DNA of 64,000 bases from Phenylobacterium glaciei (GCF_016772415.1 NZ_JAGSGD010000001.1:1885501-1949500); one strand, 5' to 3'; shown: positions 25,167-33,894, counted from the stretch's first letter. Notes: generated from the sequence alone by a model not told the origin. Made by a program: numbers and translations.

Positions 25167-25994
25167 GTGTCAATCAGCGTTCATACGAACAAGTCTGCGC
25201 TCGTCGCGCTGCAGAACCTCAACAAGACCAACGACGAGCTGAGCGACGTCCAGAACCGTATCAATACGGGCCTGTCCATCGCCACCGCCAAGGACAACGC
25301 CTCCGTCTGGTCCATCGCCCAGGGGCAGCGCGCCGATATCGGCGCCCTCGCGGCGGTGAAGATGAGCCTGGACCGAGCCCAGTCCATCGCCGAAGTCTCG
25401 ATGGCGGCCGGTGAGTCCATCTCCGACCTGCTGGTGCAACTCAAGGAGAAGGTGGTCTCGTCTCAGGACCCGTCCCTCGACGTCTCATCGCGCACCGCCC
25501 TGGACGCCGATTTCAAGTCGATCCTGCGTCAGATCGCCCAGGTCGGCCAGAACGCCTCCTTCGATGGCGCCGACATTCTCGACGGCACGACGACTTCGAT
25601 CCGCTTCCTCGCCAACGCCGACGCCAACGCCTACATCACCCTGTCGGGCCAGGACATGAGCCTGGGCGGGGCGATCATCACCATGGGCGCGACGTCGTCG
25701 ATCACCACGGTGACGCTGGCTCAAACCGCCCTGACTCAGCTCGATGTGTCGATCGGCAACGTCAACCAGGCGCTCGGCGCGCTTGGCGCCCAGGCCAAGC
25801 AGATCGAGAACCATAACAAGTTCGTCTCCAAGCTGACCGACGTGCTGCAGGCCGGGATCGGCAACCTGGTGGACGCCGACGTCGCCAAGGAAAGCGCCCA
25901 CCTCCAGGCCCTGCAGGTCCAGCAGCAGCTCGGCGCCCAGGCGCTGTCGATCGCCAACCAGGCGCCGCAGATCATCCTGTCGCTGTTCAAGTAA
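25167..25994 (+). CDS. Divergent flagellin (third of three), FljJ-like candidate
   Basis: The 275-residue product is a complete flagellin (SISVHTNKSALVALQNLN at the start, [21 protein letters not shown] at the end) but clearly more diverged from the two others than they are from each other. It starts with GTG, preceded by a strong AAGGAGG 8 bases upstream. I find no GG-N10-GC sigma-54 promoter in the 186-base gap before it, so it may be expressed earlier than the other flagellins. In Caulobacter the specialised paralog FljJ acts with FlaF/FlbT in translational control; this is the candidate for that role by context, not by proof. Confidence 0.9.
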   Translation: MSISVHTNKSALVALQNLNKTNDELSDVQNRINTGLSIATAKDNASVWSIAQGQRADIGALAAVKMSLDRAQSIAEVSMAAGESISDLLVQLKEKVVSSQDPSLDVSSRTALDADFKSILRQIAQVGQNASFDGADILDGTTTSIRFLANADANAYITLSGQDMSLGGAIITMGATSSITTVTLAQTALTQLDVSIGNVNQALGALGAQAKQIENHNKFVSKLTDVLQAGIGNLVDADVAKESAHLQALQVQQQLGAQALSIANQAPQIILSLFK

Positions 25995-26027
25995 TTGCTG
26001 GCGGCCCCACCCCGGAGCCGTCTTGAG

Positions 26028-26054
26028 GCCCGAGCCCACAAGGCTCGGGCTTTT
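26028..26054 (+). terminator. Rho-independent terminator after flagellin 3
   Basis: A perfect 9-bp stem, GCCCGAGCC (26028-26036) with GGCTCGGGC (26042-26050), has a 5-base loop and is followed by TTTT. It ends 34-60 bases after the stop codon and is the cleanest intrinsic terminator in the flagellin cluster. Confidence 0.85.
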
Positions 26055-26140
26055 CGCGTCTTAACGCTGGGGCTTAACCCCTCGTCATCCCCTTGCGTGC
26101 GAAGATTTGCTGGCGGATCTGCGTCCGCGGGCAGCGGGTC

Positions 26141-28942
26141 ATGACGGTCACCTTCGACACCAACATTCTGCTGAACTACTACCAGGGCCGCGCCGGGGCG
26201 CCCCTGACGACCGCTGGCGCCACGAACGCGGCGGTGAAGAAGTACGCCCCCAGCGCGCCGTGGCTGCCCGGCGCCCAGACCGCCTCCAATACGCCGGCCC
26301 TGATGACCACGGCGGTCAAGAACGCCATGCTGGGCCACAAGCTGGTGGACGAGAGCGCCGCCAAGCTCGACCTGGCCGGGGCCAGCGCCGACTACAAGAA
26401 GCTGTTTGCCCTCTACCAGGGCATCGACACCCTGGCCGGCGTGGTCGACCAGATGAGCGCTAAGAACGTCAACAGCGCCGACAAGGCCCGCATCCAGTCG
26501 GTGTTCACCAAGGGCCTGGCCGAGATCACCGCCTATACCGACCAGCTCGACCTTGACCAATTGCGCCTGACCCGCGCCTCGGTGTCCGACAAGGCCAAGT
26601 CAACGGTGGGCGTCAGCCGCGCCAAGACCGACTACACCACCCCGCCGCTGGTGTCTGGGGACGTCAACGCCCCGGTCGACGCCTTCCAGGGCGATGTGAA
26701 GTTCAACATCTCCATCAAGCGCGTGAACACCATCCACGACGTGGCCATCGATCTCGACGAGATGGGCGCGACGCCGCGCAACATGGCCAACGTGACAGCC
26801 TATATCAACGGCAAGCTCGGGGACGCCGAGGTGGGCACCAGCGTCTCGTCCCTGCGCATCCCCGGCGGCGACCGCATGGTCCAGATCGCCGGCAAGGCCA
26901 CCAAGGTCGGCGTCAATCCCGACCAGTGGGCGATGAAGTTCAACATCGACTCCGGCGACACCCTGACGTTCTCCGCGCCGAAGACCGAACCGGCCATCTA
27001 TCTGGCCCAGAGCGTCGGAAACCCCGATCCGGACGGCAAGTCCACCACCAAGGACGGCGTGATCACCAGCCAGCTGCTGAAGGTCCAGACCGACACCACC
27101 GACGTGACCCCGCCGCCTCAGGCGACCGGGGTGGCCAACTTCATCGACGGCCGGGTCTGGTCGAAGGACATGGAGAAATCGGTGGGCGCGGTCCATGCGA
27201 CCCAGGTCGCGCCGGACGGCTCAGTCTACGTGCTGGCCGACGTCACTGACCGCACCGCCGGCCAGGCGATCAAGGGGGACCAGGACGTCGCTCTTCTGAA
27301 GTACGATTCCGCCGGCAAGCTGCTGTTCACCCGCACCCTCGGCGCGGCCAATAGCGCCAGTGGCCTGGCGCTGGCGGTCTCCTCCGACGGCAAGATCGCC
27401 ATCGCCGGCAAGGTCACCGGGGACTTGAGCGGCGCGGCGGAGGGCGCTCTGAACTCCGGCGCCACCGGCAGTTTCGCCACCCAGTCCGACAGCTTCGTCA
27501 CCGTCATGGACGCCGACGGCCAGGAGCAGTGGACCGAGCGCCGCGGAGCGCGCCAGAACGACGAGGCCACCAGCATCGCCTTCGGCGCCGACGGCAGCGT
27601 CTATGTCGCCGGCCGCGCGCAATCCAGCCTGCCTGGAACCACCGGCCTGGGTGGCTGGGACAGCTACATCGAGGGCTTCAAGGCCGACGCCAAGAACAAG
27701 GTCTCGACCCTGTTTGTGCAGAACGTCGGCTCCTCCGGTTCCGACCGTCCCGGCGGCCTGGTGGTGGACGGCAATTCCCTGGTCCTGGCCAACAACGAGG
27801 CCGGCCGCGCCGTCCTCCACCGCTTTGACCTGTCTGGCGGGACGGCCACGGAGACCGCGACGCGGGACCTGGGGGACCTGGCCGGCGGCAGTATCGCTGG
27901 CCTGGCCCTGGACGGCGGCCAGCTGGTGATCGCGGGCTCGGCCGGCAGCGACAGCCTGACGGCGGGCGTCACCACGCGCGCCTATACCGCCGGCCTGGAC
28001 GCCTTCGCCGCGCGGATCTCCTCCAGCCTGACCGCCGGCGCCGGCGACCGGCTGGCCTATTACGGCGGGGCCGGGGACGAAAAGGTCGCGGGCCTGGCGA
28101 TCTCCGAGGGCCGCGTCTACCTCACCGGCCAGGCCGGATCCGACCTGCCGGGCCTCGACGCCGTGGCCAAGAAGGACGGGTTCCTCACCGAACTGAACCT
28201 GGACACCGGCGCCACCGGCTTCACCCGCCGGTTTAGCGGAACCGGCGGCTACGCCACCCCCACCGCCATCGCCGTCGACAATTCCGGGGCCAGCGCCCTG
28301 GATCGCCTGGGCCTGCCCAAGGGCACGATGGACATGACCGACTCCGTCCAGCTCGGCGCCATCAGCGCGGTGCGGCCCGGGGACCAGTTCCAGGTGCGCG
28401 GCGCGGCCACCGGGCCCTTCAAGACCATCACCATCGATGCGGGCGAGACCCTGGAGACCCTGGTCACCAAGCTCAAGCGCGGTCTGAACTATCAGGCCAA
28501 CGTCAGCGTCGTGACCTCGGACGGCCAACGCAAGCTGCAGATCAAGCCGCTCAATCCGCGCACCATCCTGGAGTTCGCCTATGGCAAGACCGGCAAGGAC
28601 GCGCTCTCCCTGCTGGGAATTCCCGAGGGCGTGGTGCGCGCCACCGTCACCAGCAAGGATGGCAAGACCACCTCGGCGGACGGCAAGGGGAACTTCTACG
28701 GCCTGGGCATGGACAAGGACATGAACCTCAGCAGCACCGAGGACATCGCCCACACCAAGGCCGAGCTGGCCTCGGCCCTCAACGTGATCCGCACCGCCTA
28801 CAAGGACCTGAAGGAAGCCGCCATGCCGGAGTCCGAGAAGAAGGCGGAGAAAGCCAAGGCCACCGGCAAGGTCCCGGCCTATCTCACCAGCCAGATCGCC
28901 AACTACCAGGCCGCCCTCGACCGCCTGAAAGGCGCCAGCTAG
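26141..28942 (+). CDS. flaEY: FlaEY-like flagellar protein with beta-propeller-type repeats
   Basis: I choose the ATG at 26141, giving 933 residues. The N-terminal third is helical (residues about 60-160 and a segment with FNISIKRVNTIHDVAIDLDEMG). Residues about 350-665 hold at least five strand repeats of the type APDGSVYVLADVT, SSDGKIAIAGKVTGD, GADGSVYVAGR, DGGQLVIAGSAGSD and SEGRVYLTGQAGSD, likely propeller blades. The C-terminal part (about 740-820) recalls flagellin/hook-like strands. Position directly after the flagellins matches Caulobacter flaEY, a gene affecting flagellin expression and filament formation. The symbol rests on context and length as I recall them. Confidence 0.6.
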   Translation: MTVTFDTNILLNYYQGRAGAPLTTAGATNAAVKKYAPSAPWLPGAQTASNTPALMTTAVKNAMLGHKLVDESAAKLDLAGASADYKKLFALYQGIDTLAGVVDQMSAKNVNSADKARIQSVFTKGLAEITAYTDQLDLDQLRLTRASVSDKAKSTVGVSRAKTDYTTPPLVSGDVNAPVDAFQGDVKFNISIKRVNTIHDVAIDLDEMGATPRNMANVTAYINGKLGDAEVGTSVSSLRIPGGDRMVQIAGKATKVGVNPDQWAMKFNIDSGDTLTFSAPKTEPAIYLAQSVGNPDPDGKSTTKDGVITSQLLKVQTDTTDVTPPPQATGVANFIDGRVWSKDMEKSVGAVHATQVAPDGSVYVLADVTDRTAGQAIKGDQDVALLKYDSAGKLLFTRTLGAANSASGLALAVSSDGKIAIAGKVTGDLSGAAEGALNSGATGSFATQSDSFVTVMDADGQEQWTERRGARQNDEATSIAFGADGSVYVAGRAQSSLPGTTGLGGWDSYIEGFKADAKNKVSTLFVQNVGSSGSDRPGGLVVDGNSLVLANNEAGRAVLHRFDLSGGTATETATRDLGDLAGGSIAGLALDGGQLVIAGSAGSDSLTAGVTTRAYTAGLDAFAARISSSLTAGAGDRLAYYGGAGDEKVAGLAISEGRVYLTGQAGSDLPGLDAVAKKDGFLTELNLDTGATGFTRRFSGTGGYATPTAIAVDNSGASALDRLGLPKGTMDMTDSVQLGAISAVRPGDQFQVRGAATGPFKTITIDAGETLETLVTKLKRGLNYQANVSVVTSDGQRKLQIKPLNPRTILEFAYGKTGKDALSLLGIPEGVVRATVTSKDGKTTSADGKGNFYGLGMDKDMNLSSTEDIAHTKAELASALNVIRTAYKDLKEAAMPESEKKAEKAKATGKVPAYLTSQIANYQAALDRLKGAS

Positions 28943-28998
28943 GTCCCTCCCGATCACGAACGCTTGAAACCGTCACACGCGCGGTCTAGCGAGAGGCC

Positions 28999-29700
28999 AT
29001 GGATATGTTCAATGACCGACGGATCGTGCTGGCCCTGATCGGCGGCGCCCTGGCGCTGCTGGCCGGGCTGGGCATCGCCATCGGCATGGTCTCCAAGACC
29101 CGAAATGATCGGCACACCGCTCCGCCCGCCTCGCAGGGCGGTCTTGTGGTGGAAACCACCACCGCCGACGACGGCGGCATCGACCCCGCCCGGCCCCTGC
29201 GCTGCTTCGTGGCCGGACAGTATGTCGGCGAGGTCACCCTGGCCGAATGCGCCAAGAAGAACGGCGTGGCCACCGGCGCCCTGGACGTGGGCGTCGACTC
29301 CAGCGGCAACCTGGCCGCCGCCGATGACGCTGGCACCGTCCTGACCCCGCTGCCGCCGGTGCAGACCTCGGCTGTTGAACCGTCCGCGCCGCCGCTGGCC
29401 CCCTCCGCCGCGACCGCCGCCACCGCCCCCGTCGCGCCCGCCGCGGGCGCTCCGGCCGGGACCTGTTGGCGCTATGCCGGCAACGTCTGGTCCAAGCTGC
29501 CGTCGGAGATGTCGCTCAATTCCTGCGTCCAGGCCCTGTTCGCCGGCCGCTGCGAGCGCCCCGGAGGCGCCACCTATGGCCGCTGGATGACTCAGACCCT
29601 GCGCCTGGTCCCTGGCAAGGTCGAGGTTTCGGGCGACAACCGCAGCTTCCGCACCCTGGTGGACCAGGGCGGCGGCTGCGCCATCCCGTCAGTGGGCTAA
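28999..29700 (+). CDS. Membrane-anchored periplasmic hypothetical protein
   Basis: The 233-residue protein has one N-terminal membrane anchor (residues about 9-32), then two domains joined by a Pro/Ala linker (about residues 115-155). Each domain shows a similar pattern, LRCFVAGQYVGEVTLAECAKK and GTCWRYAGNVWSKLPSEMSLNSCVQAL: an early Cys and a second Cys after a Leu. This C...LxxC pattern also appears in the two small lipoproteins at 29741 and 58893. It follows flaEY closely, so it may be a flagellar or envelope accessory factor. No named family recognised. Confidence 0.6.
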   Translation: MDMFNDRRIVLALIGGALALLAGLGIAIGMVSKTRNDRHTAPPASQGGLVVETTTADDGGIDPARPLRCFVAGQYVGEVTLAECAKKNGVATGALDVGVDSSGNLAAADDAGTVLTPLPPVQTSAVEPSAPPLAPSAATAATAPVAPAAGAPAGTCWRYAGNVWSKLPSEMSLNSCVQALFAGRCERPGGATYGRWMTQTLRLVPGKVEVSGDNRSFRTLVDQGGGCAIPSVG

Positions 29701-29740
29701 GGCCACTCGCGCGCCGCAATCAGGCTGTGTAGTCTAGCTC

Positions 29741-30118
29741 ATGGTTCGCAATCTTCTCCTGCTCGGCGCCGCCCTGATCGCTCTCGGGGCCTGCACGAAA
29801 CGCACCGTCCCGCCCGGCGATGTCGGCGTCTGCTACATGGTCCAGCCCCAGAAGGACGGGTCGCTGAAGTACAACAAGCTGCCGGGCGCCCAGAGCGACC
29901 TGGAGCATTGCGCCGCCGCGCTGGAGGCCATGCGCATCCGCTTCCTCAGCCTGGGCGGCAACCAGTACGAGATCACCGGCGCCTACCAGGGCAACTTCAT
30001 CTTCCTCCAGAAGGAGGGGATCTTCACCGCCCCGTCCCTGGAGGCGCACCGCTACGTGGCCCTGGTCCGCACCGGCGACGGACGCTTGGCGGTTCCTGGC
30101 GCCATGCCCCGTCAATAG
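29741..30118 (+). CDS. Small lipoprotein, paralog of the one at 58893
   Basis: The 125-residue protein has a lipoprotein signal with lipobox LGAC (Cys at residue 18). The mature part contains GVCYMV, then LEHCAAALEAM, then TGAYQGNFIFL, matching in order GVCWRL, LQACAIQLEGL and TGAYQGQIIYV of the 58893 protein. The two Cys may form a disulfide. It starts 40 bases after the preceding membrane protein. Function unknown; location next to flagellar genes may be coincidental. Confidence 0.7.
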   Translation: MVRNLLLLGAALIALGACTKRTVPPGDVGVCYMVQPQKDGSLKYNKLPGAQSDLEHCAAALEAMRIRFLSLGGNQYEITGAYQGNFIFLQKEGIFTAPSLEAHRYVALVRTGDGRLAVPGAMPRQ

Positions 30119-30172
30119 GTGGCGCGACCGAAGGCCACGGCAATGACCTGTGGACGGTCCGGTGTCAGCCGT

Positions 30173-30187
30173 GAACGGAACAAGAAC
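30173..30187 (+). promoter_or_regulatory. LexA (SOS) box upstream of ssb
   Basis: GAACGGAACAAGAAC is a perfect GAAC-N7-GAAC direct repeat, the alphaproteobacterial LexA operator, 87 bases upstream of the ssb start. It predicts DNA-damage induction of ssb. Confidence 0.75.
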
Positions 30188-30273
30188 ATTAACTTGATCG
30201 ACTGATCCTGCTCGTCTAGCTTGCGCGCCAGGGCGTGAGCGTCCGCATCTACGGAAAAGACAGGAAAAGCATC

Positions 30274-30762
30274 ATGGCGGGCAGCGTCAACAAGGTCATT
30301 CTGGTCGGCAATCTGGGCGCCGACCCTGAAATTCGCAGTCTCGGTTCCGGCGACCGGGTCGCCAACCTGCGCATCGCCACCTCGGAAACCTGGCGCGACA
30401 AGAGCTCGGGCGAGCGCAAGGAAAAGACCGAGTGGCACCGGGTGGTGATCTTCAACGAGAACCTCGTGAAGGTCGCCGAGAACTACCTGAAGAAGGGTTC
30501 CAAGGTTTACATCGAGGGCTCGATCCAGACCCGCAAGTGGGCCGACCAGTCGGGCGTGGAGAAGTTCTCCACCGAGGTGGTGCTGCAGAAGTTCCGGGGT
30601 GAACTCACCATGCTGGACGGTCGCGGCGACGCCGAACGTGAAGAGGGCGGCGGATTCAGCAGCGGCGATCGCGGTGGATTCTCGTCAGGCGCCCCCCGCG
30701 CCCAGAGCTCGGGCCCGCGCGAGGACTTCTCCGCCGACCTGGACGACGAGATCCCGTTCTAG
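30274..30762 (+). CDS. ssb: Single-stranded DNA-binding protein
   Basis: SSB coats single-stranded DNA in replication and repair and recruits partners through its C-terminal tip. The 162-residue protein has the OB-fold ([17 protein letters not shown], then [12 protein letters not shown], about residues 5-110), a Gly/Ser-rich linker, and the canonical acidic tip DLDDEIPF. I choose the ATG at 30274 after AGGAAAAG; the longer frame to 30235 adds an atypical leader. The LexA box upstream suggests SOS control. Confidence 0.95.
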   Translation: MAGSVNKVILVGNLGADPEIRSLGSGDRVANLRIATSETWRDKSSGERKEKTEWHRVVIFNENLVKVAENYLKKGSKVYIEGSIQTRKWADQSGVEKFSTEVVLQKFRGELTMLDGRGDAEREEGGGFSSGDRGGFSSGAPRAQSSGPREDFSADLDDEIPF

Positions 30763-30806
30763 GCGCGAGGCCCCTGGCTCGTTCGGCCGACGAACTGGCC
30801 AAAGCT

Positions 30807-31421
30807 TTGAAGCGCGTCATCCTTCCGGCCCTGCGGTTGGAAGGTTTCGTGCGGGGGCGAGGTCGCGACCTTCTGCGCCTGCATGGGCCAATCGTGCATC
30901 GGCTCTATTTTCAGGTATCGTCTTTCGGGGATCGCCAGTTCTGCACGACGGTCTGCGCCAATCTGGTGGCCGCCCACGACTTTCCGACCCTGAGCCCTGG
31001 CTTTCGTCTGAAACGAGATACCGACGGCGGCGATCTCTGGTTGCCGTCCTCGTCGCCCGCCGAGGCCGAGCGGTCGACCCAGGTCCTTCTGAGTTCGATA
31101 ATGGCCGAAGCCTTGCCTTGGCTTGAAGGGCTGACCACCCCGGAAGGGTATGCGCGCCTACGTGAAACGGTCGAGCATAGACGCGATCATCATCAATGCT
31201 TTGAGGCCGCCATCGCCTGGGCATTGGCGGGGGACGAGGACAAGGCCGACCGGAACCTTCACGCCGCGATTAATCTCTACCAAGTCGACGGCCGGGTGTG
31301 GTGCGAAGCCTATATTGTACGCGCCGAGGCCTTGCGCTCAGCGCTCTCGAAGGGGCAGGCGGCAGCCCTGCTGGCCGATTGGGATCTTGCTCGCCGGCCC
31401 GCGCAGGGCATAAGGACCTAA
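30807..31421 (+). CDS. DUF4304-like hypothetical protein
   Basis: The 204-residue protein starts with a basic segment followed by HGPIVHRLYFQVSSFGDRQFCTTVCANL, which resembles the DUF4304 core as I remember it, and has a helical C-terminal half (AIAWALAGDEDKADRNLHAAINLY). No signal peptide or membrane helix is visible. It stands alone after ssb and meets the SRPBCC gene tail to tail with a one-base gap. DUF4304 proteins have no known biochemical role. Confidence 0.5.
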   Translation: MKRVILPALRLEGFVRGRGRDLLRLHGPIVHRLYFQVSSFGDRQFCTTVCANLVAAHDFPTLSPGFRLKRDTDGGDLWLPSSSPAEAERSTQVLLSSIMAEALPWLEGLTTPEGYARLRETVEHRRDHHQCFEAAIAWALAGDEDKADRNLHAAINLYQVDGRVWCEAYIVRAEALRSALSKGQAAALLADWDLARRPAQGIRT

Positions 31422-31422
31422 C

Positions 31423-31866
31423 CTAGAAGGCGCCGCCGGCCCGCAGGTCGACGTCGTATTCGAGATAGGCCTTCAGGCAGCACATCATGTGCATCCAGCC
31501 TCCGGCGTTGCCGTGCGAGGCCTTGCTGCCGGCCGCCGTCTCGGGCCAGCCGCCCTCGCGGATCTGGACCATGGTGTTGTGGGCATCCAAGACCTTGAAG
31601 ACCATCTCCACATGGGTGGTCCCGCCGCCCGGCGCGTCGGAGGGCCAGTCGAAGGCGATCCTCTCGTCCTTGACCACCTGGCCCACCACCACGTCGTAGG
31701 TCTGGTCGACCTCGGCGAACTTCCACGTCACGGTGGACCCCTGCGCCAACGGCCCGCTGGAGGTCTGGAGGAAGTAGCCGGTGAGTTTGGCGGGGTTCAC
31801 AACCGCCTCGAACACCTCAGCCACCGGCTTACGGATCTTAAGCTGCACCTCGAATTTCGCGTCCAT
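31423..31866 (-). CDS. SRPBCC domain protein, second copy type
   Basis: This 147-residue helix-grip protein shows the family start FEVQLKIRKPVAEVFEAVVNPAKLTGYF and a closing helix around GGWMHMMCCLKAYLEY. It is divergent from the ArsR-family gene at 31918, with only 51 bases between them containing an inverted repeat, so both are probably controlled by that regulator. It differs enough from the 494-904 SRPBCC protein to be an independent cassette rather than a recent duplicate. Confidence 0.85.
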   Translation of the reverse strand: MDAKFEVQLKIRKPVAEVFEAVVNPAKLTGYFLQTSSGPLAQGSTVTWKFAEVDQTYDVVVGQVVKDERIAFDWPSDAPGGGTTHVEMVFKVLDAHNTMVQIREGGWPETAAGSKASHGNAGGWMHMMCCLKAYLEYDVDLRAGGAF

Positions 31867-31899
31867 GGGAGCGCCTTCCCGTTGCCTTCGCCGCTCAAT

Positions 31900-31919
31900 A
31901 TGTTATGAAAATATAACAT
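31900..31919. promoter_or_regulatory. Inverted repeat overlapping the arsR-type start codon
   Basis: ATGTTAT (31900-31906) and ATAACAT (31913-31919) form a perfect 7-base dyad with a 6-base spacer. The second arm contains the first two bases of the regulator's ATG (31918-31920). Bound regulator would block both divergent genes; the regulator's mRNA may be leaderless. Confidence 0.6.
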
Positions 31920-32247
31920 GTCAACCGATGACGCAGATGACCTGGTCTTCAAGGCCTTGGCCGACCGCCGTCGGCGGGAAATCCTTGACCGATTGAAGGC
32001 CGGCCCGCGCACGACGGGGGAGCTCTGCGCCCACTTCGAAGGGGCCTTGGACCGTTGTACCGTGATGCAGCACATCGGCGTGCTGGAGCGTGCCGAGCTG
32101 ATCATCGCCCGCCGCGAGGGCCGCGCCCGCTGGAACTATCTCAACGCGGGGCCCGTGAAGGCGATCTCCGACCGCTGGATCTCACCCTACGCCACCCATG
32201 CGGTGGAGTTGCTGGCCAGCTTGAAGCGGGATCTGGAGAAGACCTAG
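31918..32247 (+). CDS. ArsR-family transcriptional regulator, second cassette
   Basis: The 109-residue protein has LVFKALADRRRREILDRL at the N-terminus, a recognition helix around CTVMQHIGVLERAELI, and a wing with EGRARWNYLN. It lacks the ArsR/SmtB metal-binding cysteine motif. No ribosome binding site is visible before the ATG; the upstream AT-rich dyad occupies that space, which is compatible with leaderless translation. Its 3' end overlaps the convergent oxygenase gene by 4 bases. Confidence 0.88.
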   Translation: MSTDDADDLVFKALADRRRREILDRLKAGPRTTGELCAHFEGALDRCTVMQHIGVLERAELIIARREGRARWNYLNAGPVKAISDRWISPYATHAVELLASLKRDLEKT

Positions 32248-33305
32248 GCTTCGGCTGGCGCTTCGGTCTGGAACGTCGCCAGGTTCGCCTGCCGGATCTC
32301 AGCGCCCGATTGGTCGTAGAAGAAGGGCAGGAAGGCGTAGCGCCGCCCCTTGGTCACCGGGGTCGCCTCGTGCAGCAGGGAGCAGGAGAACACCACCGCC
32401 CCGCCGGTGGGCGGGCGATAGGTCTTGGGTCCGAACTCGCCGAACCGCAGGTCGCCACCCTCGAACTCTTCGGCGTTCAGGTTGATCGAACAGGCGAAAC
32501 GCCGGTGCGCCGTTCCGGCCGTGGTGTTGTCCCGGTGCGGCAGGAAATAGCCGCCGTCCGCCGCGTCGTAGCAGGCGACCATGTAGCGCTCGATGAAGCC
32601 GACCTTGAACTGGAAGCTCTTCTGGATCTGCGGCAGCAGGCGGGTGGTCAGGGCGTCGCGGGTTTCGCGGGCCAGCTCCGGGTCGGTGACCATGGTGTCG
32701 CGGCGCTTCTTGTAGTTGTCCAGCACCCCAACAGTCTTGCCGTCGATCTCCCGCATCACCCCCGACGGCGTGCCGCCGTCAGCCTCGTAATAGGCGATCA
32801 GTCGCCGGCAGAGGTCGGCGTCGAAGATGCGCGGGGCGATCAGCACCGGGGCGTGCAGGGGGACGCCGGCGTGGTCCTGCGGCGCGGGCAGGGCGCGCAC
32901 CAGGGCGAACAACGCATCGGCCTTGTCGATCTCGGCGGTCGCCAGAACGCACTCGGCGGGATCCAGCAGCACCCAGCGGGGCCGGGCCTCGCCGTCGGTG
33001 GTCAGGGCCTCGAACAGCCGGCTGACCGCCCCATCGCGGTCCAGGAACCAGCGCAGGCCCGCCTGATCGCGGGCCATCCCGATCGCCGCCTCGTCGCGCA
33101 GCACCCCGAAGGCCGACATCTTGACGTCGTCGAACAGGGCGCGGTTGTCGGCCAAACGGCCCAGGGCCTCCCGCCGGGCCTCACCGTCCGTCGGCAGGAA
33201 GCCCAGCAGGATGTAACGGCCGCCGAACGCTGCGGAGACAAACCGGGGATTGCTGGTCGTCGGGCAGACGAACCGCGGCGCGAGCGCGCCCACGACAATG
33301 GACAT
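32244..33305 (-). CDS. Thioredoxin-like/2OG-Fe(II) oxygenase fusion
   Basis: The 353-residue protein has an N-terminal peroxiredoxin-like segment (GALAPRFVCPTTSN and GRYILLGFLP, residues about 5-140) without the resolving-type motif, then a prolyl-4-hydroxylase-type dioxygenase. Iron ligands H257 and D259 (FLPHRDN) and H312 (SLLHEATPV) are present, and K319/R321 can bind 2-oxoglutarate. It would hydroxylate an unknown protein or small molecule. Some bacterial oxygenases with this layout exist, but the substrate cannot be inferred. It overlaps the convergent regulator gene by 4 bases. Confidence 0.82.
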   Translation of the reverse strand: MSIVVGALAPRFVCPTTSNPRFVSAAFGGRYILLGFLPTDGEARREALGRLADNRALFDDVKMSAFGVLRDEAAIGMARDQAGLRWFLDRDGAVSRLFEALTTDGEARPRWVLLDPAECVLATAEIDKADALFALVRALPAPQDHAGVPLHAPVLIAPRIFDADLCRRLIAYYEADGGTPSGVMREIDGKTVGVLDNYKKRRDTMVTDPELARETRDALTTRLLPQIQKSFQFKVGFIERYMVACYDAADGGYFLPHRDNTTAGTAHRRFACSINLNAEEFEGGDLRFGEFGPKTYRPPTGGAVVFSCSLLHEATPVTKGRRYAFLPFFYDQSGAEIRQANLATFQTEAPAEA

Positions 33306-33366
33306 GCCAGAGCTTTGCCGCCGGACGCCCGCGCTTGCAAGGCGCCGAACGTCCGGGGGCGAACGG

Positions 33367-33894
33367 TCAGCCCTTCGGAATAACCCCGCAGGCCACCCGG
33401 GGGCCGGCGCCGCCGATCGGCTGGGTCTTGTGGTCGTCGGGGTTGGCGTGGATCACCAGGGCCGAACCGTCGGTATCCATCAGGGCCGGGCGGGCCCCCG
33501 CGCCGCTCAGTGAGGTGTAGCTGGAGAACAGCTCGGCGGTCCCGGTCCCGTCGGCGGCGACATAGAGGTTGGGCAGGTCGCCGGCCTCGTTGCCGTTGGG
33601 GTTCAGCAGGCCGTGGACCACGCTCGCCTTGCCGTGGACGTGAGCGCCGGCGGAGGTGAAGCCGGCGGCCGAACAGTCGCCCTTCTCGTGGAAATGCAGC
33701 CCGTGCCAGCCGGGCGTCAGCCCCTTGGCCTCCAGCCGCAGCAGCACCCCGTTGGGGGCCTCGGTCAGGGTCACGGTTCCCGCCGACCCACCGGTGGAAT
33801 TCTTGAGATTGATCTGAAGGTTGGCGGTTGGTGTTGCGGCCAGGGCGGCCGTTGCGGTCACGCTGGCGATCAGGCCGAGGACGGCATATTTCAT
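33367..33894 (-). CDS. sodC: Periplasmic Cu/Zn superoxide dismutase
   Basis: SodC converts superoxide to hydrogen peroxide and oxygen in the periplasm. The start at 33894 gives a 175-residue precursor with a signal peptide (MKYAVLGLIASVTATAALA) and has GGAG 6 bases upstream. The metal site segments are present: GLHFHEKGDC, GAHVHG, the zinc-loop Asp and HANPDDHKTQP, plus two Cys (in GDCS and RVACG) for the conserved disulfide. It is divergent from gyrA, 110 bases apart. Confidence 0.93.
   Translation of the reverse strand: MKYAVLGLIASVTATAALAATPTANLQINLKNSTGGSAGTVTLTEAPNGVLLRLEAKGLTPGWHGLHFHEKGDCSAAGFTSAGAHVHGKASVVHGLLNPNGNEAGDLPNLYVAADGTGTAELFSSYTSLSGAGARPALMDTDGSALVIHANPDDHKTQPIGGAGPRVACGVIPKG

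Noticed and set aside
32055-33383. 442-codon plus-strand frame opposite the oxygenase gene
   Set aside because: Shadow of the 2OG-Fe(II) oxygenase, which has clear catalytic residues.
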